Origin: Saccharibacillus soli
GTDB lineage: Bacteria > Bacillota > Bacilli > Paenibacillales > Paenibacillaceae
Reading direction: 5' to 3'
Length of the DNA: 64,000 nucleotides
Assembly (NCBI GenBank): GCA_002189105.1
Contig: NIOB01000002.1
Location: forward strand, 124,001 to 188,000
Positions 31,540 through 40,374 of the stretch are shown here, in pieces. The position numbers were made by a program, and so were the translations under genes. The notes under the pieces were generated by a model that ran no database searches, was not told the origin of the DNA, and worked only from the letters and a program-made list of their open reading frames with translations. Every line of letters begins with the position of its first letter. Within the stretch, counting starts at the first letter, position 1.

Positions 31540-32151
31540 TTACTCACTGACCGAAGGTTCGTAAATCCGGTTCATTTTCTCCTCCAACCGCTGCTTTACC
31601 CCAGACCATTCCTCAGCCAAAATGCTGTAAAACACATTATCATGCACCCGCCCGCCGGGTTCGATGCGATGTTTGCGCAAGACCCCTTCCTTGATCGCAC
31701 CGAGGCGCTCAACCGCCCGCTGTGAACGAAGATTGTAACTGCTGACCGAGAACTGCACCCGCAGTGCGTTCAACTTCTCGAAGCCGTATCTCAATAATAA
31801 GTATTTGCACTCTGTGTTGACTCCGGTACGCCAATAATCCGGCGATAACGAAGTCCAACCGATCTCGATTCCATGGTTATGAACGTCGATGTCGCCGAAT
31901 GAAGTCGTGCCAATTACGGCGCCCGACTGTCGGTGCACGATCGCAAACGGCAGCCGGGTTCCATCGGCCTGACCTGCCAAAGCCCGATTAAAATCCTGCT
32001 CCAATTCCTCAATTGACGCAAATCTTAGCCAAGTATGCTCCCAGATCCGTGGATCGTACAAGACTCGGCACAGCTCTAACCGATGGCTTTCTTCAAGCGG
32101 AACCAGCGCGATGATCGAGCCGGTCAAAGTGGTTTGAGGTTCTAAATTCAT
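31540..32151 (-). CDS. GNAT N-acetyltransferase (RimJ/RimL-like)
   Basis: A 203-aa acetyl-CoA-dependent transferase. Acceptor-domain strands FAIVHRQSGAVIGTTSFGDID and IEIGWTSLSPDYWRTGVNTECKYLLLRYGFEKL contain the pyrophosphate-binding region, and SYNLRSQRAVERLGAIKEGVLR is the conserved C-terminal Asn/Arg segment of the RimJ/RimL group. The substrate may be a protein N-terminus or a small amine. It is divergent from the GH3 gene across an AT-rich 272-nt gap. Confidence 0.85.
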   Translation of the reverse strand: MNLEPQTTLTGSIIALVPLEESHRLELCRVLYDPRIWEHTWLRFASIEELEQDFNRALAGQADGTRLPFAIVHRQSGAVIGTTSFGDIDVHNHGIEIGWTSLSPDYWRTGVNTECKYLLLRYGFEKLNALRVQFSVSSYNLRSQRAVERLGAIKEGVLRKHRIEPGGRVHDNVFYSILAEEWSGVKQRLEEKMNRIYEPSVSE

Positions 32152-32423
32152 ATTCTTCCCCGCTTTCTCTTCATATAGAATTCCTATTTGTTCCTTTGCA
32201 CTTTATTATAGAAAATCAAGCAAGGTTATAGAATGAATTTTGCAGCCTATTGTATGCACAATTCATCGAAGGCTTGGATATGACAAGGAAACATCCAGAA
32301 GCGGCAAGCTTGGATAAGATTCCTGAATCTCGCATGAAAACGCCTCCAATTATCCGGGTAGTTACCTCCTTGCCTGTCCTTTAAAATGAACATAAAGAAA
32401 GCGTATTCCGAAAGGGGATCTCC

Positions 32424-35336
32424 ATGTCTATCGAAACTTCATATCCATTTCAAAATACATCGCTTCCGCTGGAAGAACGCGTAGCCGATCTCGTTTCCCG
32501 TTTCACGCTGGAAGAAAAAGTTGACCTGATGATCCAGTACCAGACGGAAGTACAGCGCCTGGGCGTCAAGCCTTACAAGCACGGCACGGAAGCCGCTCAC
32601 GGCATGGCCTGGTTGGGTGAAGCGACCGGTTATCCGCAGCCCATCGGCCTGTCCAGCATCTGGGATGAGGAACTGCTCCAGCAAATCGGCAGCGCCATCG
32701 GTGATGAAGCGCGGGGCTTCTACAAGCGCAACCCGGCGATCAACGGTCTGACCCTATGGGCACCAACTGTGGATATGGAACGCGATCCGCGCTGGGGACG
32801 GACGGAAGAAGCCTACGGTGAAGACCCCATTCTGGCAGGCAAACTGTCGGCAGCACTGGTGCGCGGAATTCAGGGCGATCATCCGAAATATCTGAAAGCG
32901 GTTGCGACCCTCAAGCATTTTATCGCCAACAATAATGAAGTGGGTCGCGGCGACGCTTCGGTCAGCATTGATCCGCGCAATATGCGCGAATATTACCTCA
33001 AGGCGTTCGAGATTCCGTTCAAGGAAGGCGGCGCCCAGTCGATGATGACCTCTTATAATGCAGTCAATGGCGTGCCAGCCAACTTGAACCCGGATGTCAA
33101 CGGCATCGTCAAGGGTGAGTGGGGCATGGACGGCTTTGTGGTCAGTGATGCGTTCGACGTATCCGGCACCGTGCGCGACCACGGCTATCTGGAGTCGCAT
33201 ACCGAAGCGGTCGCCCGCTCGGTCAAGGAAGGCGGCATCGACAGCCTCACCGACGACGGCGAACTGATGAAGTCCTCGCTGCGCGAAGCGCTCAAGGACG
33301 GTCAGATTACGGAAGACGATCTTGACGTCGCGCTGCGCAATACGTTCCGCGTGCGTTTTCGTCTGGGTGAGTTCGATCCCGAGGAAGGCAACCCGTATGC
33401 AGCGATCGACGAATCGGTCATTATGAAAAAAGAACATGCGGAGCTGGCTCGTACGGCGGCACGCAAGTCGATTGTACTGCTCAAAAACGACAACCAGACG
33501 CTGCCGCTCAAGGTCGACCAATTAAGCAAAGTTGCCGTGATCGGGCCATTGGGCGACATTGTGTACCGCGACTGGTACAGCGGCGAACTGCCTTACGCGA
33601 TTACCCCGCGTGCCGGTATTCAGGAGAAGCTGAACGCGGCAGGCAAGGGGGGACAGACGACCTTCGCTGGCGGAACGGATCGCATCAAGCTCAAGTCCAA
33701 GAAAAATGGTCAATACGTCAAAGTTCAGGCAGGTGAAGAAGCCCTGCTGACAGCTTCGGTGGATTCGGCCGATCAGGCGTCTGTATTTGAGCTGACCGAT
33801 TGGGGTTGGGACAATACGACAATGATCGCGGAGGAGAACGGACTCTACGTGACCACGGACGACCGGATCGTCAAGGCCTCGGCGAATCGCATCTGGGAAT
33901 GGTTCACGAAGGAAGTGTTCCTGGCTCGTCAGGAGAACGGGAACGAGGAGACGCTGACCTTTTCCACATGGAAAGACACTCCGGTCACGGTCGGTGAACA
34001 AGGGGAGCTGCTGTCCGGCGATGGACGCGGTGAAGAAACCTCCAATGAGATTGATGCAGGCGGAACCTCGGCACTGGATAACTCGGCAGCCGCCAAGCTG
34101 ACCGCCGATTCGTTTACCGTGGAGAAAGTGACCGACAAGTTTGCCGCAGCACGTCAGGCCGCTCAGGAAGCGGAAGTCGCGGTTGTCTTCGTCGGCAACC
34201 ATCCGCTGATTAATGGCAAAGAAACGGTGGACCGTCCCGACATCACGCTGCCGCAGTCGCAGGAGCAGCTGATTCAGGAAGTGCTGGCGGTGAATCCGAA
34301 TACGATTGTGGTCGTGATCGGCAGCTATCCATACGCCCTCAATTGGGTGAACGCGCATGTACCGGCGGTGCTGTATTCCACCCATGCGGGGCAAGAAGTG
34401 GGACGCGCCATCGCGGACGTATTGTTTGGCGAAGAAAATCCGGCGGGACGTCTCAGCATGACTTGGTACCAATCGGTCGATCAGCTTCCGGAATTTATGG
34501 ATTACGACATCATTCAAGGCAATCGCACCTATCGCTATTTTGAGGGCGAAGCGCTGTATCCATTTGGACATGGCCTCTCTTACACCACGTTCCGCTATGA
34601 GGCTCTCAAGCTGGATACGCCAAGTGTAAACGCGTCCGAAGAAGCTTCAATCCAACTGACTGTTACCGTGACCAATACGGGCGATCGGGCCGGGGACGAA
34701 GTGGTGCAGGTCTATGGACGTGTGGAAGAATCGCGCGTGAAGCGTCCGATGAAGCAGCTGCTGGCGTTCCGCCGCGTGCAGCTGGCTGCAGGAGAGACGA
34801 AGGAAGTATCGTTTAGCATCAAGCTTGCGGAGCTGGCGGTCTGGGATGTCACGCAGGAACGCTTTGTCATCGAACAAGCAAAGTATACCCTGCTGGCTGG
34901 CCCGTCTTCGGGGGAGCTGCCGCTGAAGGCTTCGCTGGACGTATCGGGTGAAGTCATCCCGGCTCGTGACCTGACGCAGCCTACCAAGGCGATCAATTAC
35001 GATGCTTACGAAGGTGTGATTCTTGGCGAGTGCCGCGAAGGAGGAAGCGCAGTTGAAGTCGTAGGCGAATCCGGCTGGATCGCGTTTAAGGACGTGGAGT
35101 TCGCAACCGGCGCGAAGACAGCTGTACTGCGCGTCGCAAGCGCCAGAGGAGGGACGATCGAAGTGCGGCTCGGTCATGCGGCTGGGCAGCTGATCGGCAC
35201 GGCTTCCGCTGACGCTGGTGGTATCCAGCAGTGGTCGGACGTGGAGATCGAACTGAGCGGCGTAAGTGGTCGGCAGGATCTGTATGTGCTCTTACAGGGC
35301 AAGCTCGCCGTAAGCAAGCTTCAACTGATAGGATGA
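32424..35336 (+). CDS. Glycoside hydrolase family 3 enzyme with inserted and C-terminal binding modules
   Basis: Intracellular (no signal peptide) beta-glucosidase or beta-xylosidase type enzyme of 970 aa. The N-terminal barrel has KHGTEAAHG and the nucleophile D242 in FVVSDAFD. The C-terminal alpha/beta sandwich contains KSIVLLKND and VVVIGSYPYALNW. A roughly 125-residue insert (about 415-540, from IKLKSKKNGQYVKV) looks like a fascin/beta-trefoil-type module, as seen in some xylosidases. A fibronectin-III-like domain (about 745-825) and a CBM6-like beta-sandwich (about 855-970) follow. AAAGGGGA precedes the ATG. It is likely part of plant oligosaccharide use. Confidence 0.9.
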   Translation: MSIETSYPFQNTSLPLEERVADLVSRFTLEEKVDLMIQYQTEVQRLGVKPYKHGTEAAHGMAWLGEATGYPQPIGLSSIWDEELLQQIGSAIGDEARGFYKRNPAINGLTLWAPTVDMERDPRWGRTEEAYGEDPILAGKLSAALVRGIQGDHPKYLKAVATLKHFIANNNEVGRGDASVSIDPRNMREYYLKAFEIPFKEGGAQSMMTSYNAVNGVPANLNPDVNGIVKGEWGMDGFVVSDAFDVSGTVRDHGYLESHTEAVARSVKEGGIDSLTDDGELMKSSLREALKDGQITEDDLDVALRNTFRVRFRLGEFDPEEGNPYAAIDESVIMKKEHAELARTAARKSIVLLKNDNQTLPLKVDQLSKVAVIGPLGDIVYRDWYSGELPYAITPRAGIQEKLNAAGKGGQTTFAGGTDRIKLKSKKNGQYVKVQAGEEALLTASVDSADQASVFELTDWGWDNTTMIAEENGLYVTTDDRIVKASANRIWEWFTKEVFLARQENGNEETLTFSTWKDTPVTVGEQGELLSGDGRGEETSNEIDAGGTSALDNSAAAKLTADSFTVEKVTDKFAAARQAAQEAEVAVVFVGNHPLINGKETVDRPDITLPQSQEQLIQEVLAVNPNTIVVVIGSYPYALNWVNAHVPAVLYSTHAGQEVGRAIADVLFGEENPAGRLSMTWYQSVDQLPEFMDYDIIQGNRTYRYFEGEALYPFGHGLSYTTFRYEALKLDTPSVNASEEASIQLTVTVTNTGDRAGDEVVQVYGRVEESRVKRPMKQLLAFRRVQLAAGETKEVSFSIKLAELAVWDVTQERFVIEQAKYTLLAGPSSGELPLKASLDVSGEVIPARDLTQPTKAINYDAYEGVILGECREGGSAVEVVGESGWIAFKDVEFATGAKTAVLRVASARGGTIEVRLGHAAGQLIGTASADAGGIQQWSDVEIELSGVSGRQDLYVLLQGKLAVSKLQLIG

Positions 35337-35400
35337 AGATCGGACATTGAATGAGAACTGAGCAACTGCGATGCGAACTTGTTTCTGTTTATGTTTGCTT

Positions 35401-35434
35401 AAAAGAATCCTCTCTGCGGAGAGGGTTCTTTTTT
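35401..35434 (+). terminator. Terminator after the GH3 gene
   Basis: AGAATCCTCTC pairs with GAGAGGGTTCT around TGCG, flanked by A and T runs. Confidence 0.85.
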
Positions 35435-35539
35435 GTGGAGGATCGCATACAAAGCGGGATGACCGAACGCAGAAAGCCGCTCTCCAGCAGCTCGTCCCAT
35501 TAGGGGGAGCATAATGAAAGACATGCCACAAATCAGAAA

Positions 35540-35765
35540 GCGGCTTATGTTATACTGTCAGCACGCTCATTTGGGTAAGGCCGGTTAGCCGAAGATCGAG
35601 GAGCGGACACCCTGGGTATTCTCGAAGAAATTAGTCAGTACGGCGTACGCTTCAGTGCGTTTGCTGCTCATGGATTGCAGGCGAAGCATGTCCATCTGCT
35701 GTGCATGGTTTGATTTCAAATTTGAACATTTATTTTTGAATGAATCTTTTTTAAGGAGGGAACGG
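35540..35765 (+). other. Long 5' leader of the SatA-like gene
   Basis: A TATACT box at 35552 is followed by about 200 nt before the next gene. It holds several short inverted repeats (CGAG..CTCG at about 35596-35625 enclosing ACCC/GGGT; GTACGGCGTAC near 35638) and a perfect TTCAAATTTGAA at 35715-35726 just before the ribosome site. One frame stays open for about 45 codons without a standard start. It could be a structured or attenuating leader, or a decayed ORF. Confidence 0.4.
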
Positions 35766-36344
35766 ATGAAGAGTACCGATAATATCGGGATTCAGATCGT
35801 CGAATTTGCTGTAGAGCATATCCCTTATGTCAATGATCCCAACGAAACGTTTCCGATTTTCGGGCGCCTGGTTCCTCAATTTCGAGCGGGAATATGGAGT
35901 TATGAAGAAGAACGGTTTGCCGAGACCACCTTTACCCGTTTCCCCGAAGATCGTCTGGACTGGGAAGAGTATATCGACAGCAATCAGAAGGCGATCTTTC
36001 TCGCTTTTTATCGCAACCAATGTATCGGTCAGATTCGGCTGGTGCGGGACTGGACACGGTATGCGTATATCGAAAATATCGCCGTAAAAGGTTCCCATCG
36101 GGGGCGTGGTGTAGCCGAGATGCTGATGGAGCGGGCAGAATCCTGGGCGCGGGAACAGGAACTGCTGGGACTGTCGCTGGAAGCGCAGGACAACAATCTG
36201 GCGGCCTGCCGATTCTATCTCAAGCAGGGAATGAAGCTGGGCGGGGTGGATACGCTGAAGCAGGCCTTCAATCCGGAGATTGAGGCAACGTTGTATTTTT
36301 ACAAAATATTCACCGACGAACACGACACCCGAACGAATGATTAA
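35766..36344 (+). CDS. GNAT acetyltransferase, streptothricin-acetyltransferase-like
   Basis: A 192-aa enzyme. The coenzyme-A loop is IAVKGSHRGRGVAEMLM. The C-terminal LSLEAQDNNLAACRFYLKQGMKLGG is characteristic of the SatA/Nat streptothricin N-acetyltransferase group and close relatives, which acetylate the beta-lysine of the antibiotic. Start 35766 is chosen for AAGGAGGG; the frame opens upstream through the leader. The downstream VOC gene is 22 nt away, so the two are co-transcribed. The resistance role is inference. Confidence 0.78.
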   Translation: MKSTDNIGIQIVEFAVEHIPYVNDPNETFPIFGRLVPQFRAGIWSYEEERFAETTFTRFPEDRLDWEEYIDSNQKAIFLAFYRNQCIGQIRLVRDWTRYAYIENIAVKGSHRGRGVAEMLMERAESWAREQELLGLSLEAQDNNLAACRFYLKQGMKLGGVDTLKQAFNPEIEATLYFYKIFTDEHDTRTND

Positions 36345-36366
36345 TGGATGATTGAGGAGGGACGAT

Positions 36367-36843
36367 ATGATTCAGGGCTTGTTTGAAACGCATATCAATG
36401 TGACTGACTATCAGGTTTCGGCCGACTTCTACGAGCGGGTGCTGGGGCTGATTCCCCTGCATGAAGATCCGGTTCGCAAATCGAAGTTCTACTGGATTGG
36501 GCAGCCTGGCGAAGCGATGTTTGGGATTCGGCAGAATTATCCGTCGCCGCTTGTACAGCGTCAGCATTTTGCATTCCGCGTGGCTCTTGGCGATCTGGAA
36601 GCGGCGGGGCAAATGCTGCGGGAGCGCGGCGTGCAGACCACGAACTTTTTCGGGGAGAGTGATGCGCCGCTGAGTGTATTTCCGTTCATGCCGGCTGTCT
36701 CTCTCTATTTTGAAGATCCCGACGGTCATTCGATAGAACTGCTGGCGATGCTGGAAGATCCACCGAGACCCGAACTGCCGATTCTCTCTTGGCCGGAATG
36801 GGAGAAGGTCTGCGGAAGAGGAGAAGTGCAGCACCAGCAGTAA
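36367..36843 (+). CDS. VOC (glyoxalase/bleomycin-resistance) family protein
   Basis: A 158-aa protein with two beta-alpha-beta-beta-beta modules. Candidate metal ligands are in FETHINV (H9), RQHFAFRV and DPDGHSIELLA. GGAGGG lies before ATG 36367. It is co-transcribed with the GNAT gene. The family includes fosfomycin- and bleomycin-modifying enzymes as well as housekeeping lyases, so no substrate is assigned. Confidence 0.82.
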   Translation: MIQGLFETHINVTDYQVSADFYERVLGLIPLHEDPVRKSKFYWIGQPGEAMFGIRQNYPSPLVQRQHFAFRVALGDLEAAGQMLRERGVQTTNFFGESDAPLSVFPFMPAVSLYFEDPDGHSIELLAMLEDPPRPELPILSWPEWEKVCGRGEVQHQQ

Positions 36844-36928
36844 AGATAGAAGTTGGAAAGAAGTGCAGCGGCAGCTTGATGGGGAAACAGGGGCTTGCCG
36901 CCGCCTTCCAAAGTGTTTATGCTGGTAT

Positions 36929-36944
36929 TAGTACAATCGTTCTA
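36929..36944. promoter_or_regulatory. TetR operator, copy A
   Basis: TAGTACAATCGTTCTA lies 13 nt before the TetR start and overlaps the region upstream of its AAAGGAG. Its exact reverse complement occurs before the SDR gene at 37572. Confidence 0.72.
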
Positions 36945-36956
36945 AAGGAGAGCTTC

Positions 36957-37553
36957 ATGAGTAAAAGACATTACGACAGCGAAGAGACCCGGCGGATTAT
37001 TGCGGAGAAAGCGGCGCAGCTTTTTGCCCAGAAAGGCTTTTCGGCAACGTCCATCGCAGACATCTCCCGGGAATCCGGTTTCAGTAAGGGGCATATCTAC
37101 TACCATTTCGAGAACAAGGAGAAGCTGTTCGTCGCCTTGGCGAAAGATACCATGCGAGCCTGGGGCGAGAAATGGATGGCGATTCAGCCGAACTATCCGA
37201 CCGCGACAGAGAAGCTTCATGCAGTGGCTCAATTTGCCATGAACAACTACAAGACCCCGCTGCTGCATGTAGGACAGGAACTGGCGGGTAATCCCGGTAC
37301 CGACCCGGATACGCTTCTTCAGCTGCGAGGGCTTGCCGAGACGCCGATGGGGATCTATGGGGCCATTCTTCAGCAGGGCATCGACGATGGGGAGTTCGAC
37401 ATCGCTGCTGCCGATCTGCCCAATGCCACGTTTCTGTTTGGCACCTGGATCGGTTCGCTCTGTCCGCTCATCTTTATGATGGAGACTGAGGCATTGAGTG
37501 AGCTGTTCCGTCAGGGCGTTGAGATCTTTGTGGGTGGAATTCGTCTTCGCTGA
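36957..37553 (+). CDS. TetR-family regulator of the downstream SDR
   Basis: A 198-aa repressor. The helix-turn-helix occupies residues about 10-55 (RIIAEKAAQLFAQKGFSATSIADISRESGFSKGHIYYHFENKEKL). The C-terminal helical domain has a TetR_C/YfiR-like ending FGTWIGSLCPLIFMMETE. ATG 36957 follows AAAGGAG; the longer frame from 36789 overlaps the VOC gene and is rejected. Identical inverted operators before this gene and before the SDR imply autoregulation and control of the SDR. Confidence 0.87.
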   Translation: MSKRHYDSEETRRIIAEKAAQLFAQKGFSATSIADISRESGFSKGHIYYHFENKEKLFVALAKDTMRAWGEKWMAIQPNYPTATEKLHAVAQFAMNNYKTPLLHVGQELAGNPGTDPDTLLQLRGLAETPMGIYGAILQQGIDDGEFDIAAADLPNATFLFGTWIGSLCPLIFMMETEALSELFRQGVEIFVGGIRLR

Positions 37554-37571
37554 CGGATTCCTTATGAAGAT

Positions 37572-37587
37572 TAGAACGATTGTACTA
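37572..37587. promoter_or_regulatory. TetR operator, copy B
   Basis: TAGAACGATTGTACTA is the exact reverse complement of copy A. It lies 40 nt before the SDR start, in an AT-rich promoter region (TTTATTCTATATTTATTC). Confidence 0.72.
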
Positions 37588-37627
37588 TTTATTCTATATT
37601 TATTCAAATAGAAGTGGAGTGAATGAG

Positions 37628-38521
37628 ATGGGAAAAGGGGAGAGCAAACAGGGAACACAGCAGGGAAGGCGCATTGCCATTGTGACCGGAGCGGCTTCGG
37701 GCATTGGTCGGGCGATTGCCCAGGAGCTGGCGGGGCGCGACATTGACGTGATCGTGGCTGACATCAACGAAGCTGGCGGGAATCAGACGGTAGAGATGAT
37801 TGGTAAGGCAGGCGGCAGAGCGGGGTTCCGGAAGCTCGATGTCACGGACGCCGAGCAGGTGGAAGCGCTGGTGCAGGACGCCTATCGTCAATATGGCCGA
37901 CTGGACTACATGTTCAATAATGCAGGGATCTCCATGTACGGGGAGCTGTACGACATGACCCTTCCGCATTGGCAGCGCATCATGGAGGTGAATCTATGGG
38001 GCGTTATTCATGGCATACAAGCGGCTTATCCGATTATGAAAAAGCAGGGCTTTGGTCACATTGCCAATACCTCGTCCGCGACTGCCATGGGACCCGCGCC
38101 CACGGCAGCTGCCTATGCCACGACCAAACACGCCATACTGGGTCTGACCACTTCGCTGCATTATGAAGCCGAAAGCTTCGGCGTCAAAGTGAGCGCGCTA
38201 TGTCCGGCTTTCGTCGATACCCCGATTTTTGCAGCCAGTGAAGGGATCAACATGGATAAGGCCAAGATCGAAGCGCAGATGAATAAGCAGAAAAAGATGA
38301 GCCCCGAGGAATTTGCCCGCCTTGCCGTCAAGGGGCTGGAGCGCAATCAGTCAGTGGTATGCCCCATGCCGCTGCGCCGGACGATGGATGTCTTTTTCGC
38401 CCTTTTCCCCGCTGCACATCGCAGTCTGATGCGGCTGGTCTGCCGGGTGTCACGCGAAGCCAGAAGCGTAGAGCCTGTCACGGAGGCAGCTCCAATCCAG
38501 CCTACTCGATCAAGCGGCTGA
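37628..38521 (+). CDS. Short-chain dehydrogenase/reductase under TetR control
   Basis: A 297-aa enzyme. Cofactor motif TGAASGIG is at 20-27, NNAG at 97-100, the catalytic serine in ANTSSATAMG (S149/S150), and YATTK gives Y163 and K167. The C-terminal extension RRTMDVFFALFPAAHRSLMRLVCRV is hydrophobic/basic and may associate with membrane, as in some lipid-active SDRs. ATG 37628 has GTGGAG upstream; the ATG at 37580 falls inside the operator region and is rejected. Confidence 0.86.
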   Translation: MGKGESKQGTQQGRRIAIVTGAASGIGRAIAQELAGRDIDVIVADINEAGGNQTVEMIGKAGGRAGFRKLDVTDAEQVEALVQDAYRQYGRLDYMFNNAGISMYGELYDMTLPHWQRIMEVNLWGVIHGIQAAYPIMKKQGFGHIANTSSATAMGPAPTAAAYATTKHAILGLTTSLHYEAESFGVKVSALCPAFVDTPIFAASEGINMDKAKIEAQMNKQKKMSPEEFARLAVKGLERNQSVVCPMPLRRTMDVFFALFPAAHRSLMRLVCRVSREARSVEPVTEAAPIQPTRSSG

Positions 38522-38588
38522 TTGTCAGTAGGGAATGAGCGGCAGCGCCCCGAAGCAAGGCGGCGCCGCGAAGTTTGGAGACGTTAAG

Positions 38589-38627
38589 AACCCGGAGAAC
38601 CTCCGTTGGGGGAGTCTCCGGGTTTTC
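38589..38627 (+). terminator. Terminator after the SDR gene
   Basis: AACCCGGAGA (38589-38598) pairs with TCTCCGGGTT (38615-38624), with inner CTCC/GGGG pairing, followed by TTC. It lies between convergent transcripts and may serve both. Confidence 0.75.
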
Positions 38628-38670
38628 TGATCGTGCGTGGACGAAGCGTTGAGGTTGGCCTGTATTGGGC

Positions 38671-39366
38671 TTAGGCGACGTCGGCCTTGTCGATATTGCG
38701 GAAGCTGAGATAAGCGCCGAAGATGCCAACTGCGGCCAGAGACAGCGGGATGGCAATGATCGAACTGAGCGAAAACCCGCCGTTGTTGGAGTTGATGATC
38801 GAAACGATAAAGATCGAAGATACGATGGTTGCGGGCACCGAACGACGGGGCAGTCCCACAAGAAGAGGCAGCAGGCTCATTCCCGCAGCACCGACGCCCT
38901 GAAGTAGAACGAATCCGACATGCTGCATCAATTGGCTGCCCGAAAGCTCGCCGCCTACCATTCCGGTATAGTGGTTCACAGTCAGCATAATCGCGTCGAT
39001 TACAATATTGCCGATCACGATGTTGGCAAAGCACCAGGCAAAAACGATGGACAGCTTGGCAAAAATCAGCTGCTTGCGGTTTACCGGATAAGCAAACAGA
39101 AGGGCCATGGTCTTGTCCTTGAATTCACCGATGACAAGCCTCGACAGGAGGGCGGATGAGTAGACGACGAAGGTGGCGCCTACCATTGTGTTGACGATAC
39201 CCAGGATTTCGAGCTGACTTCCAAAGGCGGGAGCCGAGGAATCACTGCCTTCAAAAAAGTATAGAAGGAGAAGGAAAGCCGCAATTGCCGCATAAGCGAT
39301 CAATGCCCCATAGACATAACCGCGAAGGCTTCCTTTTTTAAGCTCCAGCTTGACGAGATGCAGCAT
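38671..39366 (-). CDS. ABC-2 type permease, antimicrobial-peptide-type exporter subunit
   Basis: A 231-aa permease with six predicted helices (first at about 21-39; FGEF-type motif LVIGEFKDKTMALLFAYPVNRKQL after helix 2). This is the pattern of bacitracin/lantibiotic-immunity permeases such as BcrB. It overlaps the ATPase gene by 29 nt and ends the four-gene leftward operon. Confidence 0.85.
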   Translation of the reverse strand: MLHLVKLELKKGSLRGYVYGALIAYAAIAAFLLLLYFFEGSDSSAPAFGSQLEILGIVNTMVGATFVVYSSALLSRLVIGEFKDKTMALLFAYPVNRKQLIFAKLSIVFAWCFANIVIGNIVIDAIMLTVNHYTGMVGGELSGSQLMQHVGFVLLQGVGAAGMSLLPLLVGLPRRSVPATIVSSIFIVSIINSNNGGFSLSSIIAIPLSLAAVGIFGAYLSFRNIDKADVA

Positions 39367-40282
39367 GATTGTCTCCTCCTTTGACCATATCGAAGAAATA
39401 TTCTTCCAGGGTGTGATGACGACGGTTGATGGATTCGATCGGCACTTCGTTCAGGATCAGCGTCTTGGACAGCGTCTCCTGCGGCACATGGGTATCGTAG
39501 ACGCGCAGCGTACGTTCGCCAATCTGCTTGAAGCGTTCCAGTCCCAGCTTCTCTGTCAGCACATAGGCAGCCAACGAAGCCTGGGCTGTTGTGATCTCAA
39601 TGTAATCCGTCTTGGAAGCCCGGAGTTCCTCCAGCGAGACTTCCTTCAGCAGTCGTCCGCCGTCAATCACACCGATCGTATCGGCAACCTGTTCAATCTC
39701 GGACAGCAGGTGGCTGGAGATGAGGATGGAGATGCCCCACTCGTCGCGCAGTCGGCGGAACAGTCCCCGCATCAATTGGATGCCTTCAGGGTCAAGTCCA
39801 TTGATGGGTTCGTCGAGCAGCAGCAGCTCAGGACGGGTGGAGATGGCACGTGCGATAGCCAGGCGCTGTTTCATTCCGAGTGAGAACTGCTTGACCGGCT
39901 TGCCTTCGACGCCAAGCAGCTGCACCATTTGCAGCGCTTCGTCGATGGATTCCCGTACGTGATAACCCATATACTCGGCGTGCAGCTCCAGGTTCTCGCG
40001 TGCGGTCATTCGCTCATAGAACGCAGGCGTCTCGATCAGATGGCCGATTCGTTTCAGATGTTCGACCGAGCCGGGAATCAGCTTTTCCCCGAACAGTTCG
40101 ACTTCTCCGCCTGTTGGTCGAACCAATCCGAGCAGCATCTTCATAACCGTTGATTTGCCTGCTCCGTTGGGGCCGAGAAAACCATAAATTTCGCCTTTTT
40201 TGACGGTCAGATTCACGTTCGTGACGACATCCGCCGCCCGATAATGTTTGGTGAGCATCTGTGTGCGTACCGCATCCACCAT
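39338..40282 (-). CDS. ABC transporter ATP-binding protein (BcrA-like)
   Basis: About 314 aa. Walker A is GPNGAGKST, the Q-loop lies before AFYERMT, the signature is FSLGMKQR, Walker B LLLLDEPINGLDP, and the switch histidine ISSHLLSE. The C-terminal 90 residues are the extension seen in BcrA-type lantibiotic and bacitracin exporters. ATG 40282 (MVDAVRT) is preferred; a GTG at 40294 would have no space from AAGGAG. It works with the overlapping permease. Confidence 0.88.
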   Translation of the reverse strand: MVDAVRTQMLTKHYRAADVVTNVNLTVKKGEIYGFLGPNGAGKSTVMKMLLGLVRPTGGEVELFGEKLIPGSVEHLKRIGHLIETPAFYERMTARENLELHAEYMGYHVRESIDEALQMVQLLGVEGKPVKQFSLGMKQRLAIARAISTRPELLLLDEPINGLDPEGIQLMRGLFRRLRDEWGISILISSHLLSEIEQVADTIGVIDGGRLLKEVSLEELRASKTDYIEITTAQASLAAYVLTEKLGLERFKQIGERTLRVYDTHVPQETLSKTLILNEVPIESINRRHHTLEEYFFDMVKGGDNHAASRQAGA

Positions 40283-40374
40283 GGTTTCATTCACTCCTTG
40301 TCGTTTGTTTTTCCTGATGAATTTATCTTATCGGGCGGGGTTGTCTTTTCCCTGTCGCGTTTCTTACTTATTTC

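Noticed and set aside
32396-32409. cre site before the GH3 gene (AGAAAGCGTATTCC)
   Set aside because: Three mismatches to the consensus; too weak to list as a feature.
36789-36956. N-terminal extension of the second TetR gene
   Set aside because: It overlaps the VOC gene and the operator; the start at 36957 has AAAGGAG at good spacing.
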